Part shown: positions 27,114 to 43,975 of the stretch, one piece after another
Position numbering within the stretch: position 1 is the first letter of the stretch
Layout of the letters: each line of letters begins with the position of its first letter
NCBI RefSeq assembly: GCF_022842145.1
Contig: NZ_JALHQD010000004.1
Location: 248,001-312,000, forward strand
Direction: 5' to 3'
DNA length: 64,000 bases
DNA from: Tabrizicola sp.
GTDB lineage: Bacteria > Pseudomonadota > Alphaproteobacteria > Rhodobacterales > Rhodobacteraceae
Translations under genes and position numbers: made by a program
The notes under the pieces: model-generated
Databases searched by the model: none
Seen by the model: the letters and a program-made list of their open reading frames with translations, nothing else
Told to the model about the DNA's origin: nothing

Positions 27114-28247
27114 ATGATCGGCACGCTGAAGCTGTTTTTCGTTGCTGGCGAACCCTCGGGTGACCGACTTGGCGCCGCGCTGATCGCGGCGCTAAGATCC
27201 CTGGTCCCGGTCGACATCGCGGGCGTGGGCGGACCGCTGATGCAGGCCCAGGGGTTGCAAAGTCTTTTCCCGATGGAAGAGCTGTCGGTGATGGGTATCG
27301 CCGAGGTCCTCCCGAAGTACTTGCCCCTCAAGCGCCGGATCCGCGAGACGGCAGACGCGGCTCTTGCCTCCGGGGCAGAGGCGCTGGTGACGATCGACTC
27401 GCCTGATTTCGGGTTGCGGGTTGCAGCACTGGTCAAGGCCGCGCGACCGCAGATGCGGGTGATCCACTACGTCGCGCCCTCGGTCTGGGCCTGGCGGCCA
27501 GGACGGGCGAAAAAGATGGCGCGGGTTGTCGACCACGTGCTTGCGCTTTTGCCCTTCGAGCCGCCCTACATGACTGCGGCAGGGATGACCTGTGATTTCG
27601 TCGGCCACCCGGTGGTGGCGGAGCCGCTGGCAACCGAAGCTGAGCGGGCCGCCTTTGACGGCAAGGGGCCGCTTCTCCTCGTCCTGCCAGGATCGCGCAA
27701 GGGCGAGGTGGCGCGGCTGGCCCCGGTCTTTGGCGGGGTGGTGGCGCGACTGAAGGTCAATCACCCCGACCTGCGGGTGGCCCTACCCACCGTGCGGGGT
27801 GTCGCAAACCTGGTGCGGGAGCTGTCGGCAAACTGGGCGGTTCAGCCCCGGATCATCGAGGATGCCGCCGCCAAGCGTGGCGCCTTTGCAGCCGCGGACG
27901 TGGCCCTGGCGGCCTCGGGCACGGTTTCCCTGGAGCTTGCCGCGAATGGCTGCCCGATGGTCATCGCCTACGACATGCACCCGCTGACGCTGTGGCTCAT
28001 GCGACGGGCGGCACTGGTCGACACCGTGACACTGGTCAACCTGGTCAGCGAGACCCGCGTGGTGCCAGAGTTCATCGGCAGGGATTGCCAACCGGAGAAG
28101 ATTGCCCCTGCCTTGGAGGCACTTCTCGCCGATCCGACGGCTCAGGCCGCAGCGATGGCGCTGACGATGGCACGTCTTGGCCGTGACGGCGAACCGCCCG
28201 GCCTTCGTGCAGCGCGATCCGTCCTGCGGGCATTGGGCAGGGCATAA
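27114..28247 (+). CDS. lpxB: Lipid-A-disaccharide synthase
   Basis: The 377-residue GT-B glycosyltransferase condenses lipid X with UDP-diacylglucosamine. KLFFVAGEPSGDRLGA at the N-terminus, the IHYVAPSVWAWRPGRAKKM segment and the C-terminal AASGTVSLELA nucleotide-binding motif are present. It ends the envelope run; a 76-base gap separates it from lpxI. Confidence 0.97.
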   Translation: MIGTLKLFFVAGEPSGDRLGAALIAALRSLVPVDIAGVGGPLMQAQGLQSLFPMEELSVMGIAEVLPKYLPLKRRIRETADAALASGAEALVTIDSPDFGLRVAALVKAARPQMRVIHYVAPSVWAWRPGRAKKMARVVDHVLALLPFEPPYMTAAGMTCDFVGHPVVAEPLATEAERAAFDGKGPLLLVLPGSRKGEVARLAPVFGGVVARLKVNHPDLRVALPTVRGVANLVRELSANWAVQPRIIEDAAAKRGAFAAADVALAASGTVSLELAANGCPMVIAYDMHPLTLWLMRRAALVDTVTLVNLVSETRVVPEFIGRDCQPEKIAPALEALLADPTAQAAAMALTMARLGRDGEPPGLRAARSVLRALGRA

Positions 28248-28391
28248 GGGATTCACGACCCTCCACTGCGTCTGTCGTGGATACAGTTGCCCCCAACTTT
28301 GTGCTATTGTCCCCACATCCCGATTTTCCGGGGTGCCTTTGCCGACCTTTTACTCCGTCTTTTCAATTCCTCATTCAAATGGAGATGCTCC

Positions 28392-29795
28392 ATGCATGGC
28401 TTCAATTACCGTGAGCCGCAGATCCCCCGTAGCCGCTTCAACGAACCCGGTCGCTTCGGTCGGATGTTCCCGTGGCTGCGCGGGCTTCGCACCTTCGACC
28501 CGGGTCCCGATACGCTTGGTGCGGTCGGCGGCCCGATGGATGGCGGCAATCCCCCGCCCAGCGACACGTCCCAGAACAACCCGCGGATCAAGGCCGGCTA
28601 TACCTTCCTCGGCCAGTTCATCGACCACGACCTGACGCTGGACACCACATCGATCCTCGAGCGGCAGGTCGACGTGGACAGCACGACCAACTTCCGCACG
28701 CCTGCCTTCGAACTGGATTCGATCTACGGCCTCGGGCCTGCCGTCCAGCCCTACCTTTACGAGCAGCCCAACGGAGGACGGCTTTTGATCGCGGCCGACG
28801 GCAACGATCTGCAGCGCAACGGGCAGGGTCGGGCGATCATCGGCGACCCGCGCAACGACGAGAACATCCTGATCTCGCAGCTTCAGCTTCTGTTCATCAA
28901 GTTCCACAACAAGGTCTACGACACCGAGTTCGCCAACATGCCGCATGGCCGGGCCCGGTTCGAGGCCGCGCAGACCCTGGTGCGCTGGCATTACCAGTGG
29001 CTGGTGATGAACGAGTTCCTGCCGCGGATCGTCGGAACCGCCATGGCAAGCCAGGAAATCGCCAGCCCTTCCTTCAGCTACGAGACCGAACATGCCTATA
29101 TGCCGGTCGAGTTCAGCGTGGCGGCCTATCGCTTCGGCCATAGTCAGGTCCGACCCGGCTATGGAGTGAACGCGACTGCGGGTGCGGGGCTCTTTCCGGG
29201 CGATCCGGATGCGGCCTTCGGCACCGGCGACTTGCGCGGCTTTCGCCCGGTTCCCGCAACTCTGGTGGTCGACTGGGCCCTCTTCTTCGGAGGCGGTGCC
29301 CAGGCCAGCAAGAAGATCGACACCCTGCTGTCCACGGTTCTTCTGAAGCTTCCGACCGGCGTCGTGCCGAAGGACGTGGCGAACCGCCACCGGTCACTTG
29401 CCACCCGCAACCTGCAGCGCGGGATCGACATGAACCTGCCCTCGGGCCAGACGGTGGCAGCGCACCTCGGGATTCCGGCGCTCAGCGAAGCTGCGCTCTG
29501 GACGACGAATGGGGCCGTGGTGGGTTCCGGACCCGCGCCCTTGTGGTTCTACTGCCTGCGCGAGGGCGAAGTCGGGACTGGAGGCGCACGGCTGGACGGT
29601 GTGGGTGCGGCCATCGTCGCACGCACTTTCGTGGCCCTGATGCTGAAGGACAAGGCCTCGTACCTGGTGCAGGACCCGTCCTTTGTCCCGACGCTGGGGC
29701 AGGGCGGTCGCTTCACCATGTCCGACATGGTCAACTATACCCTCGGGACGTCGCTGGCGTCCGAGGATATTGCCACCCTGCCGGACGTCATCTGA
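28392..29795 (+). CDS. Animal haem peroxidase family protein
   Basis: The 467-residue protein belongs to the peroxidase-cyclooxygenase superfamily. The distal motif GQFIDHDLTL contains D78, H79 and D80, equivalents of the haem-ester Asp, distal His and calcium Asp of mammalian peroxidases; the proximal histidine is H250 in YRFGHSQV. The segment equivalent to REHN reads KFHN (170-173), so the second ester-forming Glu is absent. No signal peptide is visible at the chosen start, which has a GGAG site; homology begins at MHGFNYREP. Possible roles are halide or phenol oxidation; no substrate can be assigned. Confidence 0.88.
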   Translation: MHGFNYREPQIPRSRFNEPGRFGRMFPWLRGLRTFDPGPDTLGAVGGPMDGGNPPPSDTSQNNPRIKAGYTFLGQFIDHDLTLDTTSILERQVDVDSTTNFRTPAFELDSIYGLGPAVQPYLYEQPNGGRLLIAADGNDLQRNGQGRAIIGDPRNDENILISQLQLLFIKFHNKVYDTEFANMPHGRARFEAAQTLVRWHYQWLVMNEFLPRIVGTAMASQEIASPSFSYETEHAYMPVEFSVAAYRFGHSQVRPGYGVNATAGAGLFPGDPDAAFGTGDLRGFRPVPATLVVDWALFFGGGAQASKKIDTLLSTVLLKLPTGVVPKDVANRHRSLATRNLQRGIDMNLPSGQTVAAHLGIPALSEAALWTTNGAVVGSGPAPLWFYCLREGEVGTGGARLDGVGAAIVARTFVALMLKDKASYLVQDPSFVPTLGQGGRFTMSDMVNYTLGTSLASEDIATLPDVI

Positions 29796-29830
29796 GCCTG
29801 GGGGGCGGTCCGAATGGGCCGCCTGCCCAT

Positions 29831-30310
29831 TCAAGGCGCCGAAACCTCGCCATTCACGATGGCAAGAACCTGCGGCATCAGGCCTTCCATGTTCTGGTTG
29901 ATCAGATCGATGATCCCCGGCTGCTGCGCGGCAGTCAGTTGCGGCAGCTTTGCCATCACCGACCGGCCCTCGGGCGTCGCATAGAAATCACGCAAGGCGG
30001 TGATTTCCGCCAGCGTCATCATGTCTGCCATGATCCCGGCCTGATCGCGCATGATCTTGGTCAGCGGATCGGTGAACGTGTCCAGGTAAAGCGCACGGAT
30101 CCGGGCGACCTGGTCGTCGTTCAGGGTCTGCCCGCCCGCCGCGACCTGTTGCAAGATCGGCTGGTACATTGTCTCGATCATCGCGTCCATGTCGAAGCCC
30201 TGCAGGGCCAGTTCCACATACTCCGCCGCTGCAGCCACCCGCTCTTCGCGCGTCTCGGCAAGAAGGGGAAGGGGAAGCGCCAAGGCAAGCGCCAGAAGCA
30301 GGGGTTTCAC
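29831..30310 (-). CDS. DUF2059 exported protein
   Basis: This 159-residue protein starts with GTG and a clear signal peptide ([23 protein letters not shown]). The DUF2059 region (about 75-135) contains [46 protein letters not shown]. It is periplasmic and helical; function unknown. The GTG overlaps the mnmA stop by four bases, so it is coupled to mnmA, and an AAGGA site supports this start over the ATG 23 codons upstream. Confidence 0.83.
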   Translation of the reverse strand: MKPLLLALALALPLPLLAETREERVAAAAEYVELALQGFDMDAMIETMYQPILQQVAAGGQTLNDDQVARIRALYLDTFTDPLTKIMRDQAGIMADMMTLAEITALRDFYATPEGRSVMAKLPQLTAAQQPGIIDLINQNMEGLMPQVLAIVNGEVSAP

Positions 30311-31452
30311 GACGCATTTCCTTTCCAGATCCAGCCACCACCGAAGATGCGGCTGCCTTCCGGGGCGTAAAAGACACAAGCCTGCCCGGCGCTGACCCCA
30401 TCCTCAGGCGACAGCAGTTCCACTTCGGCCGTTGTGGCTCCGGTCGGGCGAATAATCGCCTCGCGCGGGGGACGGGTGGAGCGGACCTTGACCTTCAACT
30501 GCCATTCGCAACGGCTGTCAAAGGCCTCGTCCCCCAACCAGTTGATCTCGCGTACCGGGATGATCCGGGTCGACAGCGCCTCTTTCGGTCCGACAATCAC
30601 CCGGCGGTGCTGGGGGTCCAGCTTCACGACGTACAGCGGTGTTTCCAGACCGCCGATCCCCAGGCCCTTGCGCTGGCCGATGGTGTAATGGATCACGCCC
30701 CGGTGTTGGCCCATGACATTGCCGTCCATGTCCACGATCTCGCCCGGGTCGGCAGCACCGGGACGCAGCTTCTCGATCACCGCCGCATAATCGTTGTTCG
30801 GGACAAAGCAGATATCCTGGCTGTCGGGCTTGTCCGCCACCGGCAGCCCGTACTTCGCGGCAAGGGCGCGCGTCTCGGCTTTCGAGCCAAGGTGGCCAAG
30901 CGGAAAGCGCAGATAGGACAACTGCTCTGGCGTGGTCGAGAACAGGAAGTACGACTGATCCCGCGCCGCGTCGGCGGCTTGGTGCAGTTCCGGACCGTGG
31001 TCGCCAAGCTTGCGCTGGATGTAGTGCCCGGTCGCCATGCAGTCGGCCTCCAGGTCCTTGGCCGTGGCCAGCAGGTCCTTGAACTTCACCCGCTCGTTGC
31101 AGCGAATGCAGGGCACCGGGGTCGCGCCCGCCAGATAGGCGTCGGCGAATTCCTCGATCACCGCCTCCCGGAACGTGTTCTCGTAATCCAGCACATAATG
31201 CGGAAAGCCCATCGTCTCGGCCACCCGCCGGGCATCGTGGATGTCGCGGCCCGCACAGCAGGCGCCCTTTTTAGCCAGCGCAGCCCCGTGGTCGTAAAGC
31301 TGCAGCGTGACGCCGACGACGTCATAGCCTTCTTCGGCCAGCATCGCGGCCACGACCGAACTGTCGACGCCGCCGGACATGGCAACGACGACCCGCGTTT
31401 CGGCGGGGGGCTTGGCAAAACCCAAAGAGTTGAGGGCCAGGTCGCGGGGCAT
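30307..31452 (-). CDS. mnmA: tRNA 2-thiouridylase MnmA
   Basis: The 381-residue enzyme thiolates U34 of Lys, Glu and Gln tRNAs. The PP-loop [15 protein letters not shown] binds ATP, and the two catalytic cysteines lie in [13 protein letters not shown] and [10 protein letters not shown]. The C-terminal beta-barrel ends in [18 protein letters not shown]. It is divergent from sciP and coupled to the DUF2059 gene. A start three codons earlier is possible. Confidence 0.97.
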   Translation of the reverse strand: MPRDLALNSLGFAKPPAETRVVVAMSGGVDSSVVAAMLAEEGYDVVGVTLQLYDHGAALAKKGACCAGRDIHDARRVAETMGFPHYVLDYENTFREAVIEEFADAYLAGATPVPCIRCNERVKFKDLLATAKDLEADCMATGHYIQRKLGDHGPELHQAADAARDQSYFLFSTTPEQLSYLRFPLGHLGSKAETRALAAKYGLPVADKPDSQDICFVPNNDYAAVIEKLRPGAADPGEIVDMDGNVMGQHRGVIHYTIGQRKGLGIGGLETPLYVVKLDPQHRRVIVGPKEALSTRIIPVREINWLGDEAFDSRCEWQLKVKVRSTRPPREAIIRPTGATTAEVELLSPEDGVSAGQACVFYAPEGSRIFGGGWIWKGNAS

Positions 31453-31591
31453 GGGACCCATCCTTCCAGAGATTGTCCGGGTTACGGGAATGATGGGGAA
31501 TATATGAAAATGCTGTGCACTCTCAATCCCCTGTTTCAGGATTGATTAAGCCTGATCCTTCATCCTGCGTCAAACCAACAAGGGAACGGTC

Positions 31592-31870
31592 ATGTTTCTC
31601 AAGCGTGTCGACGGGCCAAGGCAGGTCATTCTGCCGGATGGCAGCATTCTTACCCGGGCGGATCTGCCGCCTGCGGATACCCGGCGCTGGGTTGCCAGTC
31701 GCAAGGCGATCGTGGTGCGGGCCGTGGTCTACGGCCTGATTTCCGAAAAGGAGGCGCTGGATCGCTACGCATTGTCCGACGAAGAATTCGGACTTTGGCG
31801 CAGTGCGGTTGCCAAACATGGTGATGATGGCCTGAAAGTCACAGCGATTCAGAAATACAGACAACTTTAA
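31592..31870 (+). CDS. sciP: SciP-like CtrA inhibitor (DUF1153)
   Basis: The 92-residue protein matches DUF1153: LPDGSILTRADLPPADTRRWVASRKAIVVRAV followed by a helix-turn-helix region (SEKEALDRYALSDEEF). Its Caulobacter homologue SciP binds CtrA and blocks transcription of CtrA targets. The gene lies directly before ctrA on the same strand, with 96 bases between, as expected for a feedback pair. Confidence 0.92.
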   Translation: MFLKRVDGPRQVILPDGSILTRADLPPADTRRWVASRKAIVVRAVVYGLISEKEALDRYALSDEEFGLWRSAVAKHGDDGLKVTAIQKYRQL

Positions 31871-31873
31871 ATG

Positions 31874-31964
31874 GATTCTGACTCTCCCTCTGGCATAGTA
31901 ACTCTACGTTAACCATTGCGGGCCATTGTCGTTAACGATGAACCCACCGGAGCGGAGATTTAAC
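31874..31964 (+). promoter_or_regulatory. ctrA upstream region with GANTC sites and TTAAC half-sites
   Basis: The gap between sciP and ctrA holds two GANTC sites, GATTC (31874-31878) and GACTC (31880-31884), targets of the CcrM methylase. It also holds three TTAAC elements (31909-31913, 31932-31936, 31960-31964) that resemble CtrA half-sites; none forms a full TTAA-N7-TTAA box. This arrangement points to methylation- and CtrA-dependent timing of ctrA, by analogy with Caulobacter. Confidence 0.6.
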
Positions 31965-31966
31965 GA

Positions 31967-36929
<4,963 letters not shown>

Positions 36930-36936
36930 GCCGTCT

Positions 36937-36971
36937 GTTCCGGTCTGTTCACAAATGTTCTTAAAAAGTTC
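36937..36971 (+). promoter_or_regulatory. LexA/SOS box cluster upstream of a 40-residue membrane protein
   Basis: GTTC occurs four times in phase, at 36937-36940, 36947-36950, 36957-36960 and 36968-36971. The last two form GTTC-TTAAAAA-GTTC, an exact match to the alphaproteobacterial LexA box GTTC-N7-GTTC. It lies 55 bases before the small gene's ATG, a good position to block its promoter. Confidence 0.75.
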
Positions 36972-37026
36972 TTTACAGGCCGTTGCGGATATGAGAACAA
37001 TTCAGCAACAAGTCATGGAGGACGCA

Positions 37027-37149
37027 ATGAAAGACGCCATGAAGACCCTGCTCAGCCACACTCCCAAAGGTGCGATGGAGGATCTGGTTGGCGTCGCGTC
37101 GCTGTTTGTTCTGCTTTTTGCCGTGCTGTCCGTCCCCGGGCTGCACTGA
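37027..37149 (+). CDS. Forty-residue single-pass membrane protein, apparently SOS-controlled
   Basis: The predicted protein is 40 residues: a soluble N-terminus (MKDAMKTLLSHTPKGAMEDL) and one transmembrane helix at about 20-36 (VGVASLFVLLFAVLSVP). A perfect GGAGG at 37017-37021 sits five bases before the ATG, which fixes the start; upstream in-frame ATGs lack such a site. An exact LexA box lies 55 bases upstream and a strong intrinsic terminator 83 bases downstream, so it is a self-contained transcription unit. The layout resembles SidA of Caulobacter, a 29-residue SOS-induced division inhibitor, but sequence homology is not claimed. Confidence 0.75.
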   Translation: MKDAMKTLLSHTPKGAMEDLVGVASLFVLLFAVLSVPGLH

Positions 37150-37231
37150 GGTTTCTGCCCCGCGCTCTGTCCCCCAAGGGTGACGGTCCGCCTCGCCTGG
37201 CCTACCGTCCGCCGATTCCAGACGCGCTACT

Positions 37232-37269
37232 GCCGCCGCCATCCCATAGGATGTGCGGCGGTTTTTTTT
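37232..37269 (+). terminator. Intrinsic terminator after the small membrane protein
   Basis: The stem pairs CCGCCGC with GCGGCGG and an inner ATCC with GGAT around CATA, followed by eight Ts (37262-37269). The T-run overlaps the stop codon of the converging Fe-S scaffold-like gene by two bases. Confidence 0.85.
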
Positions 37270-37711
37270 ATGCGGCTGCCTCGGCCGCCTCCATCGCCTC
37301 GCACACGGCTTCCAGCGCCAGAAGGATGGACGCGTGGCGGTTCTTGTAGTCGCGGGCAGGCAGAAGGACCTCGTAGGCCTGGAACGGCGCAGAGGGGACC
37401 GGGCCACCCTCTCTCAGCATCGCCCGAAGCGAGTCCCTTGCGGCCTGAAGCTCGGGCAGGGCGCGGCCGATCACAGCCTCGCCCAGCACCGCGGCCGAAG
37501 CTTGCCCGAGGGCGCAGGCCTTCACGTCCTGGGCAAATTCAGCGACACGGCCGTCCTTGACCACGACGTCGACGGTCACCGTGGACCCGCAAAGGGGCGA
37601 GCGTCTGCGTGCCGTGCCTTGCGGGGCGGGAAGCCGGCCAAGATGCGGGATCTCGGCGGCGAGGCCGAGGATGCGACCCGAGTAGAGTTTGATGAGATCG
37701 CTGTCGCTCAC
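37268..37711 (-). CDS. IscU/SufU-like iron-sulfur protein
   Basis: The 147-residue protein has the NifU N-terminal/SufU fold with the three family cysteines at C41 (PLCGS), C66 ([10 protein letters not shown]) and C137 (EAVCEAM). The aspartate that normally follows the first cysteine (CGD) is replaced by serine (CGS), which may alter cluster binding or release. It is divergent from hisI and ends within the terminator of the converging small gene. Role: probably Fe-S scaffold or sulfur acceptor, not proven. Confidence 0.85.
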   Translation of the reverse strand: MSDSDLIKLYSGRILGLAAEIPHLGRLPAPQGTARRRSPLCGSTVTVDVVVKDGRVAEFAQDVKACALGQASAAVLGEAVIGRALPELQAARDSLRAMLREGGPVPSAPFQAYEVLLPARDYKNRHASILLALEAVCEAMEAAEAAA

Positions 37712-37795
37712 TTGGAAGGATTGCCTTCGCGCATGGAAATTCCTTGGCTGACCCCGTATGTAGACCCCGCGACCCCAACTGCCAAGGACAGAGCC

Positions 37796-38167
37796 ATGCC
37801 ATTCGACCCGGCCACACTAAAGTATGATGCGGCGGGGCTGATCCCCTGCGTGGCGCAGGATGCGGCCTCGGGGGACGTGCTGATGGTCGCGTGGATGAAT
37901 GCGGCCTCGGTGGCGGCGACGCTGGAGACGGGCAAGGTGACTTACTGGTCGCGGTCGCGGGGGGCGTTCTGGGTGAAGGGAGAGACCTCGGGGCACCATC
38001 AAAAGCTGGTCGAGCTGCGGGTAGACTGTGATCGGGACTGCCTGCTGGCGCTGGTCGAGCAGGAAGGGCCGGCCTGTCACACGGGCCGGCGGTCCTGCTT
38101 CTATACGGCGGTCCGGGGCGGGGAGGAGGTCGAGATCATGGCGCCTGCCCACGCGTGGACACCCTGA
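37796..38167 (+). CDS. hisI: Phosphoribosyl-AMP cyclohydrolase
   Basis: The 123-residue enzyme opens the adenine ring of PR-AMP in histidine synthesis. Metal-binding residues lie in [21 protein letters not shown], and [17 protein letters not shown] is the family signature. The ATG at 37796 has an AAGGAC site; an ATG 21 codons earlier gives a non-homologous extension. It stands alone, with no other his genes nearby. Confidence 0.96.
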   Translation: MPFDPATLKYDAAGLIPCVAQDAASGDVLMVAWMNAASVAATLETGKVTYWSRSRGAFWVKGETSGHHQKLVELRVDCDRDCLLALVEQEGPACHTGRRSCFYTAVRGGEEVEIMAPAHAWTP

Positions 38168-38202
38168 CGGGTGCAGCGAAATCAAGGGCTTGGCTGCGGG
38201 CG

Positions 38203-39051
38203 TTAAGGATTCGGTAACCCGACCATGCGGCGGATGTCGGCGGGGGTGGCGCCCTCGGCCCGGTATTTCGACAGCGCCCGAGCGTCGTCGCGCTTTGCCA
38301 GGCGCTTGCCCTCCGGATCGCGGATCAGGCGGTGGTGGTGGTAAATGGGCGTCGGCAGACCAAACAGATGCTGCAGGATCACCTGGACTGGCGTGAAGTC
38401 GAACAGGTCCTCACCCCGGATCACGTGCGTGACGTGCTGGTCGCCATCGTCGAAGGCCGAGGCAAGGAAATAGGCCACGATGTCCTCGCCTTTGCGGGAC
38501 AGGACCACATCGCCGATCTGGCGCTGCGCCTGGTCGGAATCGACACGGTGGTGGCCAGCATGGGCAGAGCCGGTCTCGATAAAGGACAGGTCGGCGGCGG
38601 CAAGCTGGCGCAGGGCCGCAGCGAGGTTCAGGCGCAGGGCGTCTTCGCGTTGACGGGTCCCCATCCCGCGGTCGCGGCAGGTGCCTGGGTAAACAGCGAA
38701 GGCAACGCCTTCCTGCGGGGCGGCTAGGGCAGAGCGGATGTCCGACCGTGTGCAGGAGCAGGGGTAGAGAAGCCCTTTGCCTTCAAGGGTTTCCAGCCGG
38801 GCGTTATAATGAACGATATGCTCTGACTGGCGGTGGATCGGGCCGTTCCAGGTCAAGCCCAGCCAGTCCAGGTCTTCCTGGATAAGCGCGTCGTATTCCG
38901 GTCTGCAGCGTTCGAGGTCGGTATCCTCCATCCGCAGGAGGAACTGCCCCTCGGCGGCGCGGGCCATGTCATGCGCCAGGATTGCGGAATAGGCGTGGCC
39001 CAGGTGCAAGGGGCCGGTCGGACTGGGAGCGAAGCGGGTTACGAAAGCCAT
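38203..39051 (-). CDS. gluQ: Glutamyl-Q tRNA(Asp) synthetase
   Basis: The 282-residue protein is a truncated glutamyl-tRNA synthetase that attaches glutamate to queuosine-34 of tRNA(Asp). [19 protein letters not shown] carries the HIGH-type motif and [13 protein letters not shown] the KMSKS-type motif. Zinc-site cysteines are in [10 protein letters not shown] and YPGTCRDRG. The anticodon-binding domain is absent, as in the family. Its start overlaps the trmFO stop by 13 bases. Confidence 0.95.
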   Translation of the reverse strand: MAFVTRFAPSPTGPLHLGHAYSAILAHDMARAAEGQFLLRMEDTDLERCRPEYDALIQEDLDWLGLTWNGPIHRQSEHIVHYNARLETLEGKGLLYPCSCTRSDIRSALAAPQEGVAFAVYPGTCRDRGMGTRQREDALRLNLAAALRQLAAADLSFIETGSAHAGHHRVDSDQAQRQIGDVVLSRKGEDIVAYFLASAFDDGDQHVTHVIRGEDLFDFTPVQVILQHLFGLPTPIYHHHRLIRDPEGKRLAKRDDARALSKYRAEGATPADIRRMVGLPNP

Positions 39052-40370
39052 TCCGTGAACGCCTGCTTTGCCCGGTCGGTATAGGCCTTGTAGCGGTCCT
39101 TGCGGCCCCGGCGGCCGCCCTTCGCATCGATGGGCGGGAAGAGACCGAAGTTCACGTTCATCGGCTGGAAGGTCTTGGCCTCGGCCCCGCCGGTGATGTG
39201 TGTCACAAGGGCGCCCATCGCGGTTTCCGAAGGAGGCGGAGAAAGATCGCGCCCGAGTATCTCGTGCGCGGCCATTCGTCCGGCCAGAAGCCCCATCGCG
39301 GCGGATTCGACATAGCCTTCGACGCCGGTGATCTGTCCGGCGAAGCGTATATACGGTCGGGATTTCAGGCGCATCTGCGCGTCCAGCAGGGTCGGCGAAT
39401 TGATGAAGGTGTTGCGGTGGATGCCGCCAAGGCGGGCAAAACTGGCATTCTCCAGTCCCGGAATCATCTTGAAAACAGCGGTTTGCCCGCCGTATTTCAT
39501 CTTGGTCTGGAAGCCGACGATGTTGTGCAGGGTGCCAAGCTTGTTGTCGCGGCGGAGTTGGACCACGGCATAGGCCTTTTCCTCGGGCTTGTGCGCATTG
39601 GTCAGGCCCACTGGCTTCATCGGGCCGTGGCGCAAGGTCTCGCGTCCGCGTTCGGCCATGACCTCGATGGGGAGGCAACCGTCGAAATAGCCTGCGGTCT
39701 CGCCCTCGTGGAACTCGGTCTTCTCGGCGGCAAGGAGTGCGTCGATGAAGGCCTCGTACTGGTCCTTCGTCATCGGACAGTTGATGTAGGCCTTTTGCTC
39801 ATCCTCGGTCTCGCCCTTGTCGTAGCGGCTTTGCAGCCAGGCCACCGACATGTCGATCGTGTCTGTATATACAATAGGTGCGATGGCGTCGAAGAAGGCC
39901 AGCGCCTCGGCCCCGGTTGCGGCGCGGATCGATTCGGCCAAAGCGGGGCTGGTCAGAGGTCCGGTGGCAATAATCCAGTTTCCGGATGAAGGAAGTTCGA
40001 CAACCTCTTCGTAGGACGTAGAAATCAGCGGATGCGACTTCAGCTTTTCCGTCACGGCCGCGGCAAAGGGATCGCGGTCCACGGCCAAGGCCCCACCAGC
40101 CGGAAGGCGGTGCTTGTGGGCCATCTCCATGACCAGGCTGCCCGCCGCCCGCATCTCCCAGTGGATCAGCCCGACGGCGTTCTGCTCATGGTCATCCGAG
40201 CGGAAGGAGTTCGAGCAGACCATCTCGGCGAAATCGCCGGTCCGGTGCGCGAAGGTAGCGACCTTGGGCCGCATCTCGTGCAGCACAACGGGGACGCCCA
40301 GGTTCGCAGCGGCCCATGCGGCTTCGGAGCCTGCCATTCCGCCGCCGATGATGTGAAGAGGTTCGGTCAT
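39039..40370 (-). CDS. trmFO: Methylenetetrahydrofolate-tRNA-(uracil-5-)-methyltransferase TrmFO
   Basis: The 443-residue FAD enzyme makes m5U54 in tRNA using methylene-THF. The dinucleotide-binding loop [21 protein letters not shown] is at the N-terminus, and the C-terminal [20 protein letters not shown] is typical. It is upstream of and overlaps gluQ, giving a two-gene tRNA-modification operon. Confidence 0.96.
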   Translation of the reverse strand: MTEPLHIIGGGMAGSEAAWAAANLGVPVVLHEMRPKVATFAHRTGDFAEMVCSNSFRSDDHEQNAVGLIHWEMRAAGSLVMEMAHKHRLPAGGALAVDRDPFAAAVTEKLKSHPLISTSYEEVVELPSSGNWIIATGPLTSPALAESIRAATGAEALAFFDAIAPIVYTDTIDMSVAWLQSRYDKGETEDEQKAYINCPMTKDQYEAFIDALLAAEKTEFHEGETAGYFDGCLPIEVMAERGRETLRHGPMKPVGLTNAHKPEEKAYAVVQLRRDNKLGTLHNIVGFQTKMKYGGQTAVFKMIPGLENASFARLGGIHRNTFINSPTLLDAQMRLKSRPYIRFAGQITGVEGYVESAAMGLLAGRMAAHEILGRDLSPPPSETAMGALVTHITGGAEAKTFQPMNVNFGLFPPIDAKGGRRGRKDRYKAYTDRAKQAFTEWLS

Positions 40371-40397
40371 GGCCCGGATTTAGGCCGGATCGCCGGA

Positions 40398-40430
40398 AAA
40401 GGAAAGCCGGGGGCTGATGCGCCCCCGGCT
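40398..40430 (-). terminator. Intrinsic terminator of the DoxX gene
   Basis: A perfect ten-base stem (AGCCGGGGGC at 40405-40414 and GCCCCCGGCT at 40421-40430) encloses a six-base loop. Read on the minus strand it is followed by TTTCCTTTT, six bases after the DoxX stop codon. Confidence 0.75.
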
Positions 40431-40435
40431 GAAGT

Positions 40436-40813
40436 TCAGGCCTTGTCCACGGCAAGCTTGCCGGGGCCATGGGCGAAGATCATCAGGAAGGCACCGGCGA
40501 TGCCGAGGTTCTTGAAGAACATGATCATCTGCATCTGGTCTGCAGGCGCAAAGTGGTAAAGCAGCCCGGCAAGCACGCAGAAGCCCGCGCCAAGCAGGGC
40601 CATCCAGCGGGCCTGGAAACCGATCAGCATCGACAGGCCAAGCAGCACCTCGAAAATGATCGAGGGCCAGGCGAGAAAGGCGGGCAGGCCGCCCGAGGTC
40701 AGATAGCCGGCAAAGCCGGCAACATCGCCAAGCTTGCCCAGGCCGGCCGGAATGAACACGGCGGCGAGGAAGAGGCGCGTGATGAGCGGCGCATAGGTCT
40801 TGAGCTGTTCCAT
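40436..40813 (-). CDS. DoxX family membrane protein
   Basis: This 125-residue protein has four hydrophobic segments and the DoxX motif FIPAGLGKLGDVAGFAGYL near residues 19-37. Related proteins are linked with thiol or redox stress and terminal oxidase modules, but the function here is undetermined. The start at 40813 is preferred over a 41-residue extension that has no family character. Monocistronic, with its own terminator. Confidence 0.87.
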   Translation of the reverse strand: MEQLKTYAPLITRLFLAAVFIPAGLGKLGDVAGFAGYLTSGGLPAFLAWPSIIFEVLLGLSMLIGFQARWMALLGAGFCVLAGLLYHFAPADQMQMIMFFKNLGIAGAFLMIFAHGPGKLAVDKA

Positions 40814-40926
40814 GAGTATCCCTTGAACGCTTGCTCCGGTCTTTTGCCGGGTCCGGACGTTCTTGCATACCGGCAGAATTGTGCAAATTCCGTGCCGGGG
40901 CAGGGGTATTGTGCGCTGATGCGCAG

Positions 40927-41215
40927 TCAGCTGCACTGCGCAAGGCGCCGGCGCTGGTCAGCGGTGAAGGCGGCCGGATCGGAAACGTCTGCTCCAAGTT
41001 CGGCGGCTTTCTGGAAGAAGCCTGGGGCCGGCAGGTGGTCGGGCGACAGACGTTGGCTCAAGACTGCGGCGCGGAAGGGACGGCCTTGGGCGGCGTCTTC
41101 CTCCATCAGGGACTCAAGCGCTGCGGTAAGCTCGCCCATGCGCAGGCCCAGGTCCCGCGCCAAGGCGCCGTAGTGCAGCGTTTCGCCCGCAGCCGCGAGG
41201 GCTGCGAGCCTGGCT

Positions 41216-41226
<11 letters not shown>
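40927..41226 (-). CDS. Small winged-helix-like hypothetical protein overlapping gyrA
   Basis: The 99-residue protein begins [20 protein letters not shown]. Residues about 17-50 look like a helix-turn-helix ([24 protein letters not shown]), followed by [31 protein letters not shown]. Its start overlaps the gyrA stop by 11 bases on the same strand, so it is translated behind gyrA. I do not recognise a named family. The LPAPGFF segment and charge pattern suggest a real conserved gene rather than a chance frame. Confidence 0.65.
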
Positions 41227-43930
<2,704 letters not shown>

Positions 43931-43975
43931 GAGGGCGCGCGCCTTCCTTGCGGGATCAAGATTTAGCAGGAGGAA

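Noticed and set aside
31867-31964. Full CtrA boxes TTAA-N7-TTAA
   Set aside because: None of the TTAA elements is followed by a second one at the right distance; only half-sites are claimed.
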